From Novosphingobium rosa NBRC 15208 (GTDB taxonomy: Bacteria; Pseudomonadota; Alphaproteobacteria; Sphingomonadales; Sphingomonadaceae), in contig NZ_BCZE01000033.1 of assembly GCF_001598555.1 (NCBI RefSeq), positions 1 through 34,282 on the forward strand: a DNA stretch of 34,282 nt, in the 5' to 3' direction. This document shows, one piece after another, positions 10,545 to 18,439 of the stretch (positions are counted from its first letter, which is position 1; each line of letters opens with the position of its first letter). Under the pieces are notes generated by a model, which worked only from the letters and a program-made list of their open reading frames with translations, was not told the DNA's origin and did not search any database. Position numbers and translations under genes: made by a program.

Positions 10545-10568
10545 TTGTCTGATAAAATTGTGCGACAA
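10545..10568. promoter_or_regulatory. Tandem FadR-like operator pair A
   Basis: Two 11-bp imperfect palindromes, TTGTCTGATAA (10545-10555) and TTGTGCGACAA (10558-10568), are separated by 2 bp. Each matches 9 of 10 fixed positions of T-Y-G-T-C-N-G-A-C-R-A. They lie in the divergent promoter region between the dikinase cassette and surE-gntR, and are the likely target of the FCD regulator encoded at 11518. Confidence 0.65.
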
Positions 10569-10591
10569 CATCTGTCAAGCGAATCACGAAA

Positions 10592-10615
10592 TCGACGGAC
10601 AAGTTTGCCCGACGA
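10592..10615. promoter_or_regulatory. Tandem FadR-like operator pair B
   Basis: TCGACGGACAA (10592-10602) and TTGCCCGACGA (10605-10615) show the same 11-2-11 layout as pair A, each matching 9 of 10 fixed positions of the consensus. It lies 54 bp upstream of the surE ATG, so it could control the plus-strand surE-gntR transcript and autoregulate the regulator. Confidence 0.62.
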
Positions 10616-10668
10616 TTTTACATCAACGACGATAAAGTGCTATCAGCCAAAGGGAAGGAAAGCCGTCC

Positions 10669-11505
10669 ATGAGCGCATCGCAAAAGCCCCTGCACGACAA
10701 ACGCGTGCTGATCGTGAATGATGACGGGATCGATGGGCCCGGCATAAAGCTGCTCGAAGAGATCGCGCTCACCTTCACCGACGATGTCTGGGTCGTGGCC
10801 CCCGATGAGGAGCGTTCGGGCGCGGGGCAGGCGATCTCCATCTCGCAGCCGATCCGCTACATCCAGCGCGACGAGCGCCATTTCGCCGTGCGCGGCACGC
10901 CCACCGATTGCGCCCTGCTGGGCATCAACACCTTTCTGGAAGGCCGCAAGCCCGACATTCTGCTCTCCGGCATCAACGCCGGGCCCAATCTGGCCGAGGA
11001 TGTGCATTATTCCGGCACTTGCGCCGCCGCCAAGGAAGGCGCGCTGCTGGGCATTCCCTCCTTCGCGCTGAGCCAGATGCGCTCCTATGGGGCGGACACG
11101 CATTGGGATGCCTCGGCGGCGCATCTGCCGGGGATTCTCGCGCAGTTGCTGGGTCAGAGCTGGGCGCCCGGCAGCTTTGCCAATGTCAACATTCCCAACC
11201 TGCCGCCCGAGCAGATCACCGGCATCCGCATCACCCGGCAGGGGCAGCGCCAGCCCGGCGGCTTCCTGCCGGTGCGCCGGGTCGATGAGCGCACCGTGCC
11301 CTATTTCTGGGTCAAGATCAGCCCTCAGCCGACCGAGCTGGTGGAGGGCACCGATCTGCATGCCGTGGCGCATGGCGCGATTTCGATCACGCCGATGCAG
11401 CTGGACCTGACGCGCCATCAGGCGCTGTCCGGACTCGAAACCGTCTTTGGCGCCGAGGCTGGAAGCCTGGGGCCGGTGCTTGCCGCCGCCGATGCCTGCA
11501 TATAA
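10669..11505 (+). CDS. surE: SurE-family 5'/3'-nucleotidase (phosphomonoesterase)
   Basis: 278-aa SurE-fold phosphatase. Metal-binding motifs are visible: NDDGIDGPGI near residues 17-26 (Asp-Asp), SGAGQ (Ser/Asn region), and SGINAGPNLAEDVHYSGT. The family dephosphorylates nucleoside monophosphates and other phosphoesters with a divalent metal. The housekeeping surE normally sits with pcm/nlpD-type genes; this copy is instead divergent from a dikinase cassette and followed 12 bases later by a gntR gene. A pathway role, removing phosphate from a phosphorylated intermediate, is therefore plausible but inferred. AGGGAAGGAA precedes the ATG. The two operator pairs upstream suggest GntR control. 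Confidence 0.88.
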   Translation: MSASQKPLHDKRVLIVNDDGIDGPGIKLLEEIALTFTDDVWVVAPDEERSGAGQAISISQPIRYIQRDERHFAVRGTPTDCALLGINTFLEGRKPDILLSGINAGPNLAEDVHYSGTCAAAKEGALLGIPSFALSQMRSYGADTHWDASAAHLPGILAQLLGQSWAPGSFANVNIPNLPPEQITGIRITRQGQRQPGGFLPVRRVDERTVPYFWVKISPQPTELVEGTDLHAVAHGAISITPMQLDLTRHQALSGLETVFGAEAGSLGPVLAAADACI

Positions 11506-11517
11506 GAGAAAAAAGCT

Positions 11518-12249
11518 ATGAAAGCCGAGATGACTGCCACACCTTCCGACACTGCTGCCGACGACAGCGAAGCCACCACCGTCGGCGCGCGCGACACGAT
11601 CATGGCGGTGACCGAGGGGCTGACCTATTGCATCCGCGCGGGGCAGCTCGTGCCGGGGCAGCATCTGGTCGAGGCCGATCTGACCCAGCGTTTCGGGGTC
11701 AGCCGGGGGTCTCTGCGTGAAGGGCTGAAGCAACTCAATGCCGATGGGATCGTCACCCTCTCGCGGTTTCGCGGGGCGTTCATCGCCGCGCTCGACCGCA
11801 AGGGGGTGAGCGACCTGCTCGATGTGCTGGAGCCGCTCTGCACGCTGGCGGCGCGGCTGGCGGCGCTCCATTGCCACGATGCGCAGGCCCATGCCGCCCT
11901 GCGCGAAGAGGCGCAGACTTTGGTGCGGCACAGCGAAACCGGCGGGCGCGCGGCCTATCTGGAAAGCCGCCGCCGTTTCTACGATCACCTGATCGAGATG
12001 GGCGGCAACAGCGAGCTGGGCCGGGTGATCCCTCTGGCGCGGACCGATCTGTTCCGCGCCCAGTTCAGCACGGTGCAGACCAAGGAGCAGCACCGCCGCC
12101 ACGCCAGAGGCTATATCAAGATCGCTGAGGCTGTGGCGGAAAACGATGCGGGCAAGGCGGAGCGGGCCGTGCGCAAACATTTCGCCGGAACGCGCGCCAC
12201 GCTCGATCTGCTGGCGGAAAGCGCCTTTGCCGTTGCGGGGCGGGGGTAA
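11518..12249 (+). CDS. GntR-family regulator, FadR/FCD subfamily
   Basis: 243-aa transcription regulator. The N-terminal winged helix contains LTQRFGVSRGSLREGLKQL followed by the wing RFRGAFIAAL. The C-terminal all-helical FCD effector domain shows RFYDHLIEMGGNSEL, HARGYIKIAEAV and VRKHF, which supply typical metal-binding His residues. FCD regulators usually respond to carboxylates or CoA-pathway intermediates and often repress. It is co-transcribed with surE (12-bp gap) and is a clear paralogue of the regulator at 33386-34108. The FadR-like operator pairs in its own upstream region suggest autoregulation and control of the divergent cassette. It converges on the thiolase gene with only 9 bp between stops. 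Confidence 0.9.
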   Translation: MKAEMTATPSDTAADDSEATTVGARDTIMAVTEGLTYCIRAGQLVPGQHLVEADLTQRFGVSRGSLREGLKQLNADGIVTLSRFRGAFIAALDRKGVSDLLDVLEPLCTLAARLAALHCHDAQAHAALREEAQTLVRHSETGGRAAYLESRRRFYDHLIEMGGNSELGRVIPLARTDLFRAQFSTVQTKEQHRRHARGYIKIAEAVAENDAGKAERAVRKHFAGTRATLDLLAESAFAVAGRG

Positions 12250-12258
12250 GGCCCCCCG

Positions 12259-13482
12259 CTAGACGCTCAGGATGGTGACGCAGGACATGGCATCTTCCAC
12301 GCCATAAAAGCCGCCAGAGTTCTCCGCCACGGCCAGCCTTGCGCCTGCCACCTGCCTTGTGCCCGCGCGCCCGCGCAGCTGGGTGACCAGTTCGTGGATC
12401 TGCGCCAGACCGCTGGCGCCCAGCGGATGGCCTTTCGAGACCAGCCCGCCCGAGACATTGACCGGCAGTCGCCCGCCCAGCGAAAGCTCTCCCGCCAAGG
12501 CCCTCAAGCCTGCCTCGCCGGGAGGGGCAAGGCCCAAGGCCTCGATCTGGATCGCCTCGCCAGAGGAGGAGGCGTCATGCACCTCGGCCAGATCGAAATC
12601 CTGCGGGCCCGCGCCCGCATCGGCATAGGCCAGCGCGGCGACCCGCGCCGACACATGGTTGGCGTAATCCGCCGCATCCCGGTCGCTGCCCGACAGCGAG
12701 CGGCAGGCCCGAATGCGCACCGGCGCGGCGGCCCCCAGCCTGCCTGTCACCTCGGCGGCGCAGAGGATGGCGGCGGCGGCCCCGTCGCTGATCGGCGCGC
12801 ACATGGGCACGGTCAGTGGCCATGCCACGGTTGGGGCGGCCAGCACCTCCTCCATGCTCATCGCATGGCGGTATTGCGAGAGGGGATTATGCACCGAATG
12901 GCCGTGGTTCTTGGCGCTGATCGCGGCGAAATGCTCCGGGTGCGAGCCATAGGTGGCCATATGCAGCCGGGCCTGCGCGGCATAGGCCTCCATCAGCACA
13001 TTGGGGCTGGGCTGGTCCTTCTCTGGCGGCACGGGGGCCAGACGCCCCTCGGTGGCCTGCAGATAGGCCTGCGCCACGCCGATATCGAGCGGCTGCTGGA
13101 ACACAGCGAATTTCTTGGCGCGATCCTCGGTGTAGAGCTTCTCGGCCCCCACGGCGAGAACCACATCGGCCAGGCCGGTGCGGATCAGGTCATAGGCCAG
13201 ATGCACCGCCATGGTGCCGCTGGCGCAGGCCGCCTCGACATGGAAGGCGCGCACGCCGGTGATGCCCAGCGGGCGCAACGCATATTCGCCCGGGATCGAC
13301 ATTTCGCCCGCGACAAAAGCCTGCACCACGCTGGAAAAGATCGTGGTGTCCAGCGCGGACGGCGCGATGCCCGCATCCTCCAGCGCCTCGCGCACGGCAT
13401 TTTGCGAGAGCTGCGAATAGGTCAGGTCGCGGTGGCGGCCAAAGGGCGTCATGCCCACGCCGATGATGTCGACGGCGCGCAT
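12259..13482 (-). CDS. SCP2/lipid-transfer-type thiolase
   Basis: 407-aa thiolase-superfamily protein of the SCP-x/lipid-transfer type. The nucleophile is the Cys of EAACASGTMAV; the second-site His is in GLVSKGHPLGASGLAQ. The C-terminal motif is ENSGGFYGVEDA, where classical thiolases have CxGG, which is typical of this subfamily. Members cleave branched-chain or sterol side-chain 3-oxoacyl-CoAs, and some act as aldolases or need a partner DUF35 OB-fold protein; no DUF35 gene is visible here. ATG 13482 overlaps the ligase stop (TGATG) with GGGAAAGG as ribosome-binding site. It is the last gene of the carboxylase operon, so it probably acts after carboxylation and CoA activation. Confidence 0.88.
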   Translation of the reverse strand: MRAVDIIGVGMTPFGRHRDLTYSQLSQNAVREALEDAGIAPSALDTTIFSSVVQAFVAGEMSIPGEYALRPLGITGVRAFHVEAACASGTMAVHLAYDLIRTGLADVVLAVGAEKLYTEDRAKKFAVFQQPLDIGVAQAYLQATEGRLAPVPPEKDQPSPNVLMEAYAAQARLHMATYGSHPEHFAAISAKNHGHSVHNPLSQYRHAMSMEEVLAAPTVAWPLTVPMCAPISDGAAAAILCAAEVTGRLGAAAPVRIRACRSLSGSDRDAADYANHVSARVAALAYADAGAGPQDFDLAEVHDASSSGEAIQIEALGLAPPGEAGLRALAGELSLGGRLPVNVSGGLVSKGHPLGASGLAQIHELVTQLRGRAGTRQVAGARLAVAENSGGFYGVEDAMSCVTILSV

Positions 13483-15038
13483 CAGATTGCCCTTTCCCGG
13501 TTGTCCCAATAGGGCTTGCGCAAAGCCGCACGCAGCACCTTGCCCGCCAGAGAGCGCGGCAGGGCGGGCGTATAGGTCAGTTGCTTGGGCGTTTTCACCG
13601 CGCCCAGCCTTTCACGGGCGAAGGCGATCAGATCCTCCACTGGCGGTGGTTCCACGCCTGCGCGGCATTCGACCACGGCGGTCACCTGCTCGCCCCATTT
13701 GTCGTCGGGAATGCCGAAGACGGCGCAATCCTGCACGGCGGGATGGGCCTGCAAGGCCTGCTCCACCTCGGCGGGATAGACGTTGAAGCCGCCCGAGATG
13801 ATCATGTCCTTCTTGCGGTCCACGATATGGAACCAGCCCTGATCGTCACGATAACCGATGTCGCCGGTGTGATGCCAGCCAAAGCGCGAGACATCCGCCG
13901 TGGCCTGCGGGTTCTTGTAATAGCCGGCCATCACCAAAGGTCCGCGCACCACGATTTCGCCCCGCTCGCCGGGGGGCAGCAACTGGCCTTCGTCATTCAT
14001 GATCTCGACGCGGGAGAGCAGATTGGCCTGCCCGCAAGAGCCGGGGTGGGCGAGGTCTCCCGCAGCATTGAGATGCTGATGCGGCGGCATGGCGGTGACG
14101 CACATCGGCGCCTCAGTCTGGCCGAAGCTGGCGTTCATCACCGGGCCGAAAACCTCGATCGCCTCCTTCAGCCGGTCCTGAGACATCGGCGCCCCGGCAT
14201 AGGAGATGTATTCGAGGCTGGAGAGATCGCGCGCGCGCGCCTCGGGATGGGCCAGCAGCATGTAGATCGCCGTGGGCGGCAGGAACATATACGTGACGCC
14301 ATGGCGCTCGATGGCCTCCAGCACGGCGCCCGCCTCGAACTGGGGCAGCACCACGACCGTGCCCGAAAGCGCCATGCTGGCCAGCGCCAACGGCCCTGCG
14401 GCATGGGTCATGGGGGCAGCCACCAGATTGACCGGCGGGGCCTTCATCGGCATCGAGGCGACAAGGCTGGAGACCAGCGACTGCCACACCAGATTGGTCA
14501 GCATCACCCCGCGCGGGGCACCGGTGGTGCCGCCGGTGTTGGCCAGAAAGGCCAGCTCTTCGGGTCTGCCTTCGCGCCGCTGGGGGACATCGCCATCGCT
14601 GGCCTGCGCCAGCCAGTCGCCCAGAAAGGCGTCGGCCTCGGGGTGGGGCTGGTCGATGGTGACATAGCGCCGGATTTTGGGGCAATCGCGGCGGAAGCGG
14701 GCGATGCGCTCGGCGATGTCGGTATGGATAAAGAGCGTGTCGACATCGAGCAGGTCGAGCAGAAAGGCGTTCTCATCCAGCGAGGCGCGGGCATTGGCCA
14801 TGGTCCACACGCCATCGGCGCGCAAAATGCCAAGGATCGCCTCGAAAGCCACCGGATCATTGCCTGACAGCACTGCGCCATGCGCCCCAGCGGCAAAGCC
14901 GTCGGCGATTAGCGCATGGGCGATGCGGTTCGATCTGGCGCGCACCTCTGCATAGGTGCTCACGCCAAGGTCGCTGACCATGCAGGGGCGGTTTGGGGCG
15001 TTGCGGGCGCCCCGGTCGAAGAAGTCGATCATGCGCAT
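13482..15038 (-). CDS. Acyl-CoA ligase (AMP-forming, ANL superfamily)
   Basis: 518-aa adenylate-forming ligase, which activates a carboxylic acid with ATP and CoA. Core motifs are present: the P-loop-like NTGGTTGAPRGV (S-to-G and K-to-R relative to the usual TSGTTGxPKG), SFGQTEAP, HHTGDIGYRDDQGWF, and DRKKDMIISGGFNVYPAEVE. The catalytic Lys near the C-terminus is in PRSLAGKVLR. The length is standard. It lies 15 bp from the carboxyltransferase gene and overlaps the thiolase gene, so it probably activates the acid produced by, or needed by, the carboxylase step. The ribosome-binding site is weak (AAAGG); a second ATG two codons later is an alternative start. Confidence 0.92.
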   Translation of the reverse strand: MRMIDFFDRGARNAPNRPCMVSDLGVSTYAEVRARSNRIAHALIADGFAAGAHGAVLSGNDPVAFEAILGILRADGVWTMANARASLDENAFLLDLLDVDTLFIHTDIAERIARFRRDCPKIRRYVTIDQPHPEADAFLGDWLAQASDGDVPQRREGRPEELAFLANTGGTTGAPRGVMLTNLVWQSLVSSLVASMPMKAPPVNLVAAPMTHAAGPLALASMALSGTVVVLPQFEAGAVLEAIERHGVTYMFLPPTAIYMLLAHPEARARDLSSLEYISYAGAPMSQDRLKEAIEVFGPVMNASFGQTEAPMCVTAMPPHQHLNAAGDLAHPGSCGQANLLSRVEIMNDEGQLLPPGERGEIVVRGPLVMAGYYKNPQATADVSRFGWHHTGDIGYRDDQGWFHIVDRKKDMIISGGFNVYPAEVEQALQAHPAVQDCAVFGIPDDKWGEQVTAVVECRAGVEPPPVEDLIAFARERLGAVKTPKQLTYTPALPRSLAGKVLRAALRKPYWDNRERAI

Positions 15039-15052
15039 GGGAAACCGGCCTT

Positions 15053-16507
15053 TCAGCGTTTGATCGCAACCTCCAGCCCCTCGGTCTTCAGCCGGACCAG
15101 CGGAGCCGTGGCGACGCGCATCAGTTTTTCCACCTGCGCCAGCTCGGGCGAGGAGAGCATCGGAAAATCGCGCGCGGGCGGGCCGGATTTGCGCATGCGG
15201 GCAATATCGGCGGCGGGGACCAGCGCGCGCAGGATCAGCTCGTCCTCATCCTCCGTGCCATGCTGGCGCTTCAGTTCGGCCAGATCGGGCTGGGGCGGCG
15301 GGTTGTTGACGATGTCCTTCGCGCGCGGGGCCGACATGATGCGGTCCAGCGCCTCGGGATCGATGGGGGCGGGGGGCTCGCCATAGTAACCGGCGGCATA
15401 TTGGATCACCTCGTCGGGCACCGCCGAATAGCGCTTGCCGGTCACGATGTTGAGCACCGCCAGCGTGCCGACCAGCTGCGCGAAGGGCGTGGCCATGCCG
15501 GGATAGCCCAGCTCGCGGCGCACGGCGGCGACCTCGTCCAGCACCACCGGCAGCTTGTCGAGCATGTTCTGCTGGATCAGCTGGTTGCGCAGCGTGCCCA
15601 TCATGCCGCCGGGGATCTGGGTGGTCAGCGAGGTGACGTCATATTCGTAATGCTGGTCATGCAGATAGCCCGCCGCCTTGGCCACGCGGCGGAAGTGATC
15701 CGAGACCGGGGGCAGCAGCGATGTGTCGATATCATGCGTATGGCCCAGCGCCTCCATGTTCTTGACCATGGCGTCGATGGAGGGGATCGACGGCCCATTG
15801 GCCATGGAGCGTGCGGCGGTGTGCAGCACCGAAACGCCGAACTCCACCGCGTCGCAATAGGCCTTGGCCGACTGGCCCAGCATGTTGTTGGAATGCATTT
15901 CCACCGGCTTGCCGCCCGCATTGGCGACGATGGCGGGGACCAGCGTCTTGATCCTTTCGCGGTCCAGCACGCCGCCGGTATCGTACAGCAGCAGGCTGTC
16001 GATTTCGGGGATGGCGGCCAGTTTCGCGGCCTTGTCGGCCCAGAAGGCGTCGTCATGCACGGGCGAGAGGGTGAAGAGCATCGTCCCCGCCACCTTGCAG
16101 TCATACTTCTTGGACAGTTTGGCCAGACGCGTCATCTTGTCGATGTTGAACAGCACGTCGTAAATCCACCAGCTGCGCACGCCGTGGACGCAGAGCCGCT
16201 CCATCCACAGATCCATCAGGCAATCCGGCGTGAAGCCGAAGGTCACCGAACCGTTGGAGCGGATGCCGCCGCGCACCGGCGTCTGGCGGATCTGGCTCAT
16301 CATCAGATCGAAGCCCGCCCAGGGGTCTTCCTGACAATGGCGCACCAGCACCTCGAACAGCGAGGAACCGGCAAGGCTGATGGTGGAATAGCCGGTCTTG
16401 TCGATAATGGGCAGCACGGGATAGGCTTGCCCCGCCTGCATGCGCATGCCCCACAGGCTCTGCTGGCCATCGCGGCAGGTTTCATCGAGAAAGCGGATGT
16501 GAGCCAT
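15053..16507 (-). CDS. Pyruvate-carboxylase/OadA-type carboxyltransferase with altered metal site
   Basis: 484-aa DRE-TIM-type carboxyltransferase resembling the CT domain of pyruvate carboxylase, oxaloacetate decarboxylase alpha and transcarboxylase 5S. It starts with FLDETCRDGQQSLWGMRM (family: DTTxRDxHQSLxATRM) and has IPGGMMGTLRNQL. Two of the four canonical metal ligands are replaced: the carbamoylated Lys of the IKDMAGLL motif is Tyr175 (LLLYDTGGVL), and the HxH pair is His205-Ser-Asn207. Asp13 of the RDG motif is kept, and the His after it is Gln. The C-terminal tail has no biotin domain. It forms a complex set with the biotin carboxylase and BCCP upstream. The acceptor is probably not pyruvate and remains unknown. 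Confidence 0.85.
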   Translation of the reverse strand: MAHIRFLDETCRDGQQSLWGMRMQAGQAYPVLPIIDKTGYSTISLAGSSLFEVLVRHCQEDPWAGFDLMMSQIRQTPVRGGIRSNGSVTFGFTPDCLMDLWMERLCVHGVRSWWIYDVLFNIDKMTRLAKLSKKYDCKVAGTMLFTLSPVHDDAFWADKAAKLAAIPEIDSLLLYDTGGVLDRERIKTLVPAIVANAGGKPVEMHSNNMLGQSAKAYCDAVEFGVSVLHTAARSMANGPSIPSIDAMVKNMEALGHTHDIDTSLLPPVSDHFRRVAKAAGYLHDQHYEYDVTSLTTQIPGGMMGTLRNQLIQQNMLDKLPVVLDEVAAVRRELGYPGMATPFAQLVGTLAVLNIVTGKRYSAVPDEVIQYAAGYYGEPPAPIDPEALDRIMSAPRAKDIVNNPPPQPDLAELKRQHGTEDEDELILRALVPAADIARMRKSGPPARDFPMLSSPELAQVEKLMRVATAPLVRLKTEGLEVAIKR

Positions 16508-16512
16508 GGGTT

Positions 16513-17880
16513 TCAGCCCTTTGCTGTGTCGAGGGCGGGCAGGAGCGCCTGCTCCAGCCAGCGTGTGTGAATGGTGTTGGCCTTGAAGTCGGGATGGGCG
16601 GTGATCTGCTGGTGCAGGCCGATGGTGGTGGGCACGCCCTCCACGCTGAAGCTGGCCAGCGCCGCCTCCAGCCGTTCGATGGCCTGAGCGCGGGTATCGC
16701 CCGTGACGATCAGCTTGCCGATCATCGAGTCATAATAGGGCGGGATCGTCGCGCCCGCGCGCATATGGGTGTCGAGGCGGATATGCGCGGCTTCGGGCGG
16801 GGCCCAGCGGGTGATCGTGCCGGGCGAGGGGATAAAGCCGCGCTGCCAGTTTTCCGCATTGATGCGGCATTCGATGGCATGGCCTGTCACCGCGATGTCG
16901 GACTGATCGATGGTGAGCGTTTCGCCCCCGGCGATGCGCAATTGCCATTGCACCAGATCGGCGCCGGTGACCGCCTCGCTGACCGGATGTTCCACCTGAA
17001 TGCGGGCGTTGACCTCGATAAAGTAGATTTCCTGACGGTCGACATCATAGAGGAATTCCGCCGTCGCCGCGCCGCGATAGTTGACGCTGGAGGCCAGCGC
17101 GACGGCGCTGGCGTGCAACTGCCGGCGCAGGGCCTCGGGCATGGCGGCGGAGGGGGCTTCCTCAACCAGCTTTTGATAGCGGCGTTGGACCGAGCAGTCA
17201 CGCTCGCCGAAATGCAGCACCTTGCCGGTGCCGTCGCCCATCAGCTGCACCTCGACGTGGCGGGCGCGGGGCACGAAGCATTCCATGAACAGCGTGCCGT
17301 CGCCAAAGGCGCTTTCGGCCTCAGCGCTGGCGCGGGTGAAGCCGGCCTCCACTTCGGTGCGCGTATGGGCGATGACCATGCCGCGCCCGCCGCCGCCCGC
17401 CGAGGCCTTGAGCAGCACCGGATAGCCGATCTCTTCCGCGACGCGCACGGCGTCCGCCGCGCTGGCGATGGAATCGCTGCCGGGGACAAGGGGGACATTC
17501 GCCGCGCGGGCCATGGCGCGGGCCTGGATCTTGTCGCCCAGCGCCTCGATCGTCTCGGCATCGGGGCCGACGAAGGCGATGCCATGGGCCGCGCAGAGGC
17601 GCGGCAGAATGGCGCGTTCGGAAAGGAAGCCATAGCCGGGATGAAGCCCGTCGCAGCCGGTTTCCTTCGCGGCATGGACCACCAGTTCGGGGTCGAGATA
17701 GCTTTGCGCGGCGGGGCTGGGACCAAGAACCACCGTGCGGGTGACGGCGCGCGCGGCGGCGCTGTCGCGGTCGGCGTCCGAGACGCCCAGCACGGTTTCG
17801 ATGCCCAGTGCCTGCGCCGCGCGGGCGATGCGCAGGGCGATCTCGCCCCGGTTGGCGATGAAGAGGCGTGTGAGAGCCAT
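16513..17880 (-). CDS. Biotin carboxylase subunit (AccC-like)
   Basis: 455-aa ATP-grasp enzyme that carboxylates biotin on a carrier protein with ATP and bicarbonate. All core motifs are visible: IANRGEIALRIARAAQALGI, HPGYGFLSER, the glycine loop SAGGGGRGM, ERDCSVQRRYQKLVEEAPS, EVNARIQVEHPVSE, and GHAIECRINAE. The length matches AccC (about 450 aa), with no fused carrier. It sits 3 bp after the BCCP gene and 5 bp before the carboxyltransferase gene. A housekeeping acetyl-CoA carboxylase is unlikely, because the neighbours are a PC-type carboxyltransferase, a ligase and a thiolase, so this is a dedicated catabolic carboxylase. Confidence 0.94.
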   Translation of the reverse strand: MALTRLFIANRGEIALRIARAAQALGIETVLGVSDADRDSAAARAVTRTVVLGPSPAAQSYLDPELVVHAAKETGCDGLHPGYGFLSERAILPRLCAAHGIAFVGPDAETIEALGDKIQARAMARAANVPLVPGSDSIASAADAVRVAEEIGYPVLLKASAGGGGRGMVIAHTRTEVEAGFTRASAEAESAFGDGTLFMECFVPRARHVEVQLMGDGTGKVLHFGERDCSVQRRYQKLVEEAPSAAMPEALRRQLHASAVALASSVNYRGAATAEFLYDVDRQEIYFIEVNARIQVEHPVSEAVTGADLVQWQLRIAGGETLTIDQSDIAVTGHAIECRINAENWQRGFIPSPGTITRWAPPEAAHIRLDTHMRAGATIPPYYDSMIGKLIVTGDTRAQAIERLEAALASFSVEGVPTTIGLHQQITAHPDFKANTIHTRWLEQALLPALDTAKG

Positions 17881-17883
17881 GGC

Positions 17884-18393
17884 TCAGTCCACCGGTTCGA
17901 GGGCGAAGAGCGGCTGGCCTTCGCTGACCATATCGCCGTCCTTGGCGTAGATATGGCGCACGACGCCCTTGGCCTCGGCGCGCACGGCGGTGAAGAGTTT
18001 CATCACTTCCACCAGGCACAGGTCGGCGCCGGGTTCGACGGTGTCGCCGATGTCGCAGAAGATCGGTTCGCCGGGTTTGGGGGCGCGGTAGAACGTGCCC
18101 AGATAAGGCGCGCGGATCACGGCAAAGCCTTCGGGCACCGGGGCTGCGCCGGGCGCGTTGGCAGGCGCGGGGGCAGGGGATGGCGTGCTGGTTGCGGATT
18201 GGGGGGCGGCCTGTGGGGTGGGGGCAGCGGTGGCCTCGCCATGTGCCCCGCCATCCCATGGCGCCCGGGCTTGCGGATCGCGGGCAAGGAACAGCTCCAG
18301 TCCGGCGGCCTTGATATGCAGTTCTTCCAGATCCGACCCCTGGAACTGGCGGATCAGGGCTTCCAGATCCTCATTGTCGCGTGGCTGGGTCAT
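17884..18393 (-). CDS. Biotin carboxyl carrier protein (BCCP)
   Basis: 169-aa carrier. The N-terminal segment has the AccB-like LIRQFQGSDLEELHIKAAGLELFLAR; the middle is a Pro/Ala linker (residues about 52-87); the C-terminus is the biotinyl barrel, with GTFYRAPKPGEPIFCDIGDTVEPGADLCLVEVMKLF. The biotin acceptor is Lys132 in EVMKLF, a variant of the classical EAMKxM. It carries carboxybiotin between the biotin carboxylase and the carboxyltransferase encoded next to it. The ribosome-binding site AAGGAAAAG is 6-7 bases from the ATG. It is paralogous to the lysine-less protein at 7172-7555. Confidence 0.93.
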   Translation of the reverse strand: MTQPRDNEDLEALIRQFQGSDLEELHIKAAGLELFLARDPQARAPWDGGAHGEATAAPTPQAAPQSATSTPSPAPAPANAPGAAPVPEGFAVIRAPYLGTFYRAPKPGEPIFCDIGDTVEPGADLCLVEVMKLFTAVRAEAKGVVRHIYAKDGDMVSEGQPLFALEPVD

Positions 18394-18439
18394 GTCGGCT
18401 TTTCCTTGTCAGGCGTGATGGGCGGGCGCGGCGGGCCTG

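Noticed and set aside
13581..14867. 428-codon plus-strand frame opposite the acyl-CoA ligase
   Set aside because: No recognisable domain and fully covered by a ligase with all core motifs; same GC-shadow pattern.
15053..18393. Housekeeping acetyl-CoA carboxylase operon
   Set aside because: BCCP and biotin carboxylase look AccB/AccC-like, but the third gene is a PC/OadA-type carboxyltransferase and the neighbours are ligase and thiolase genes, so a catabolic complex is more likely.
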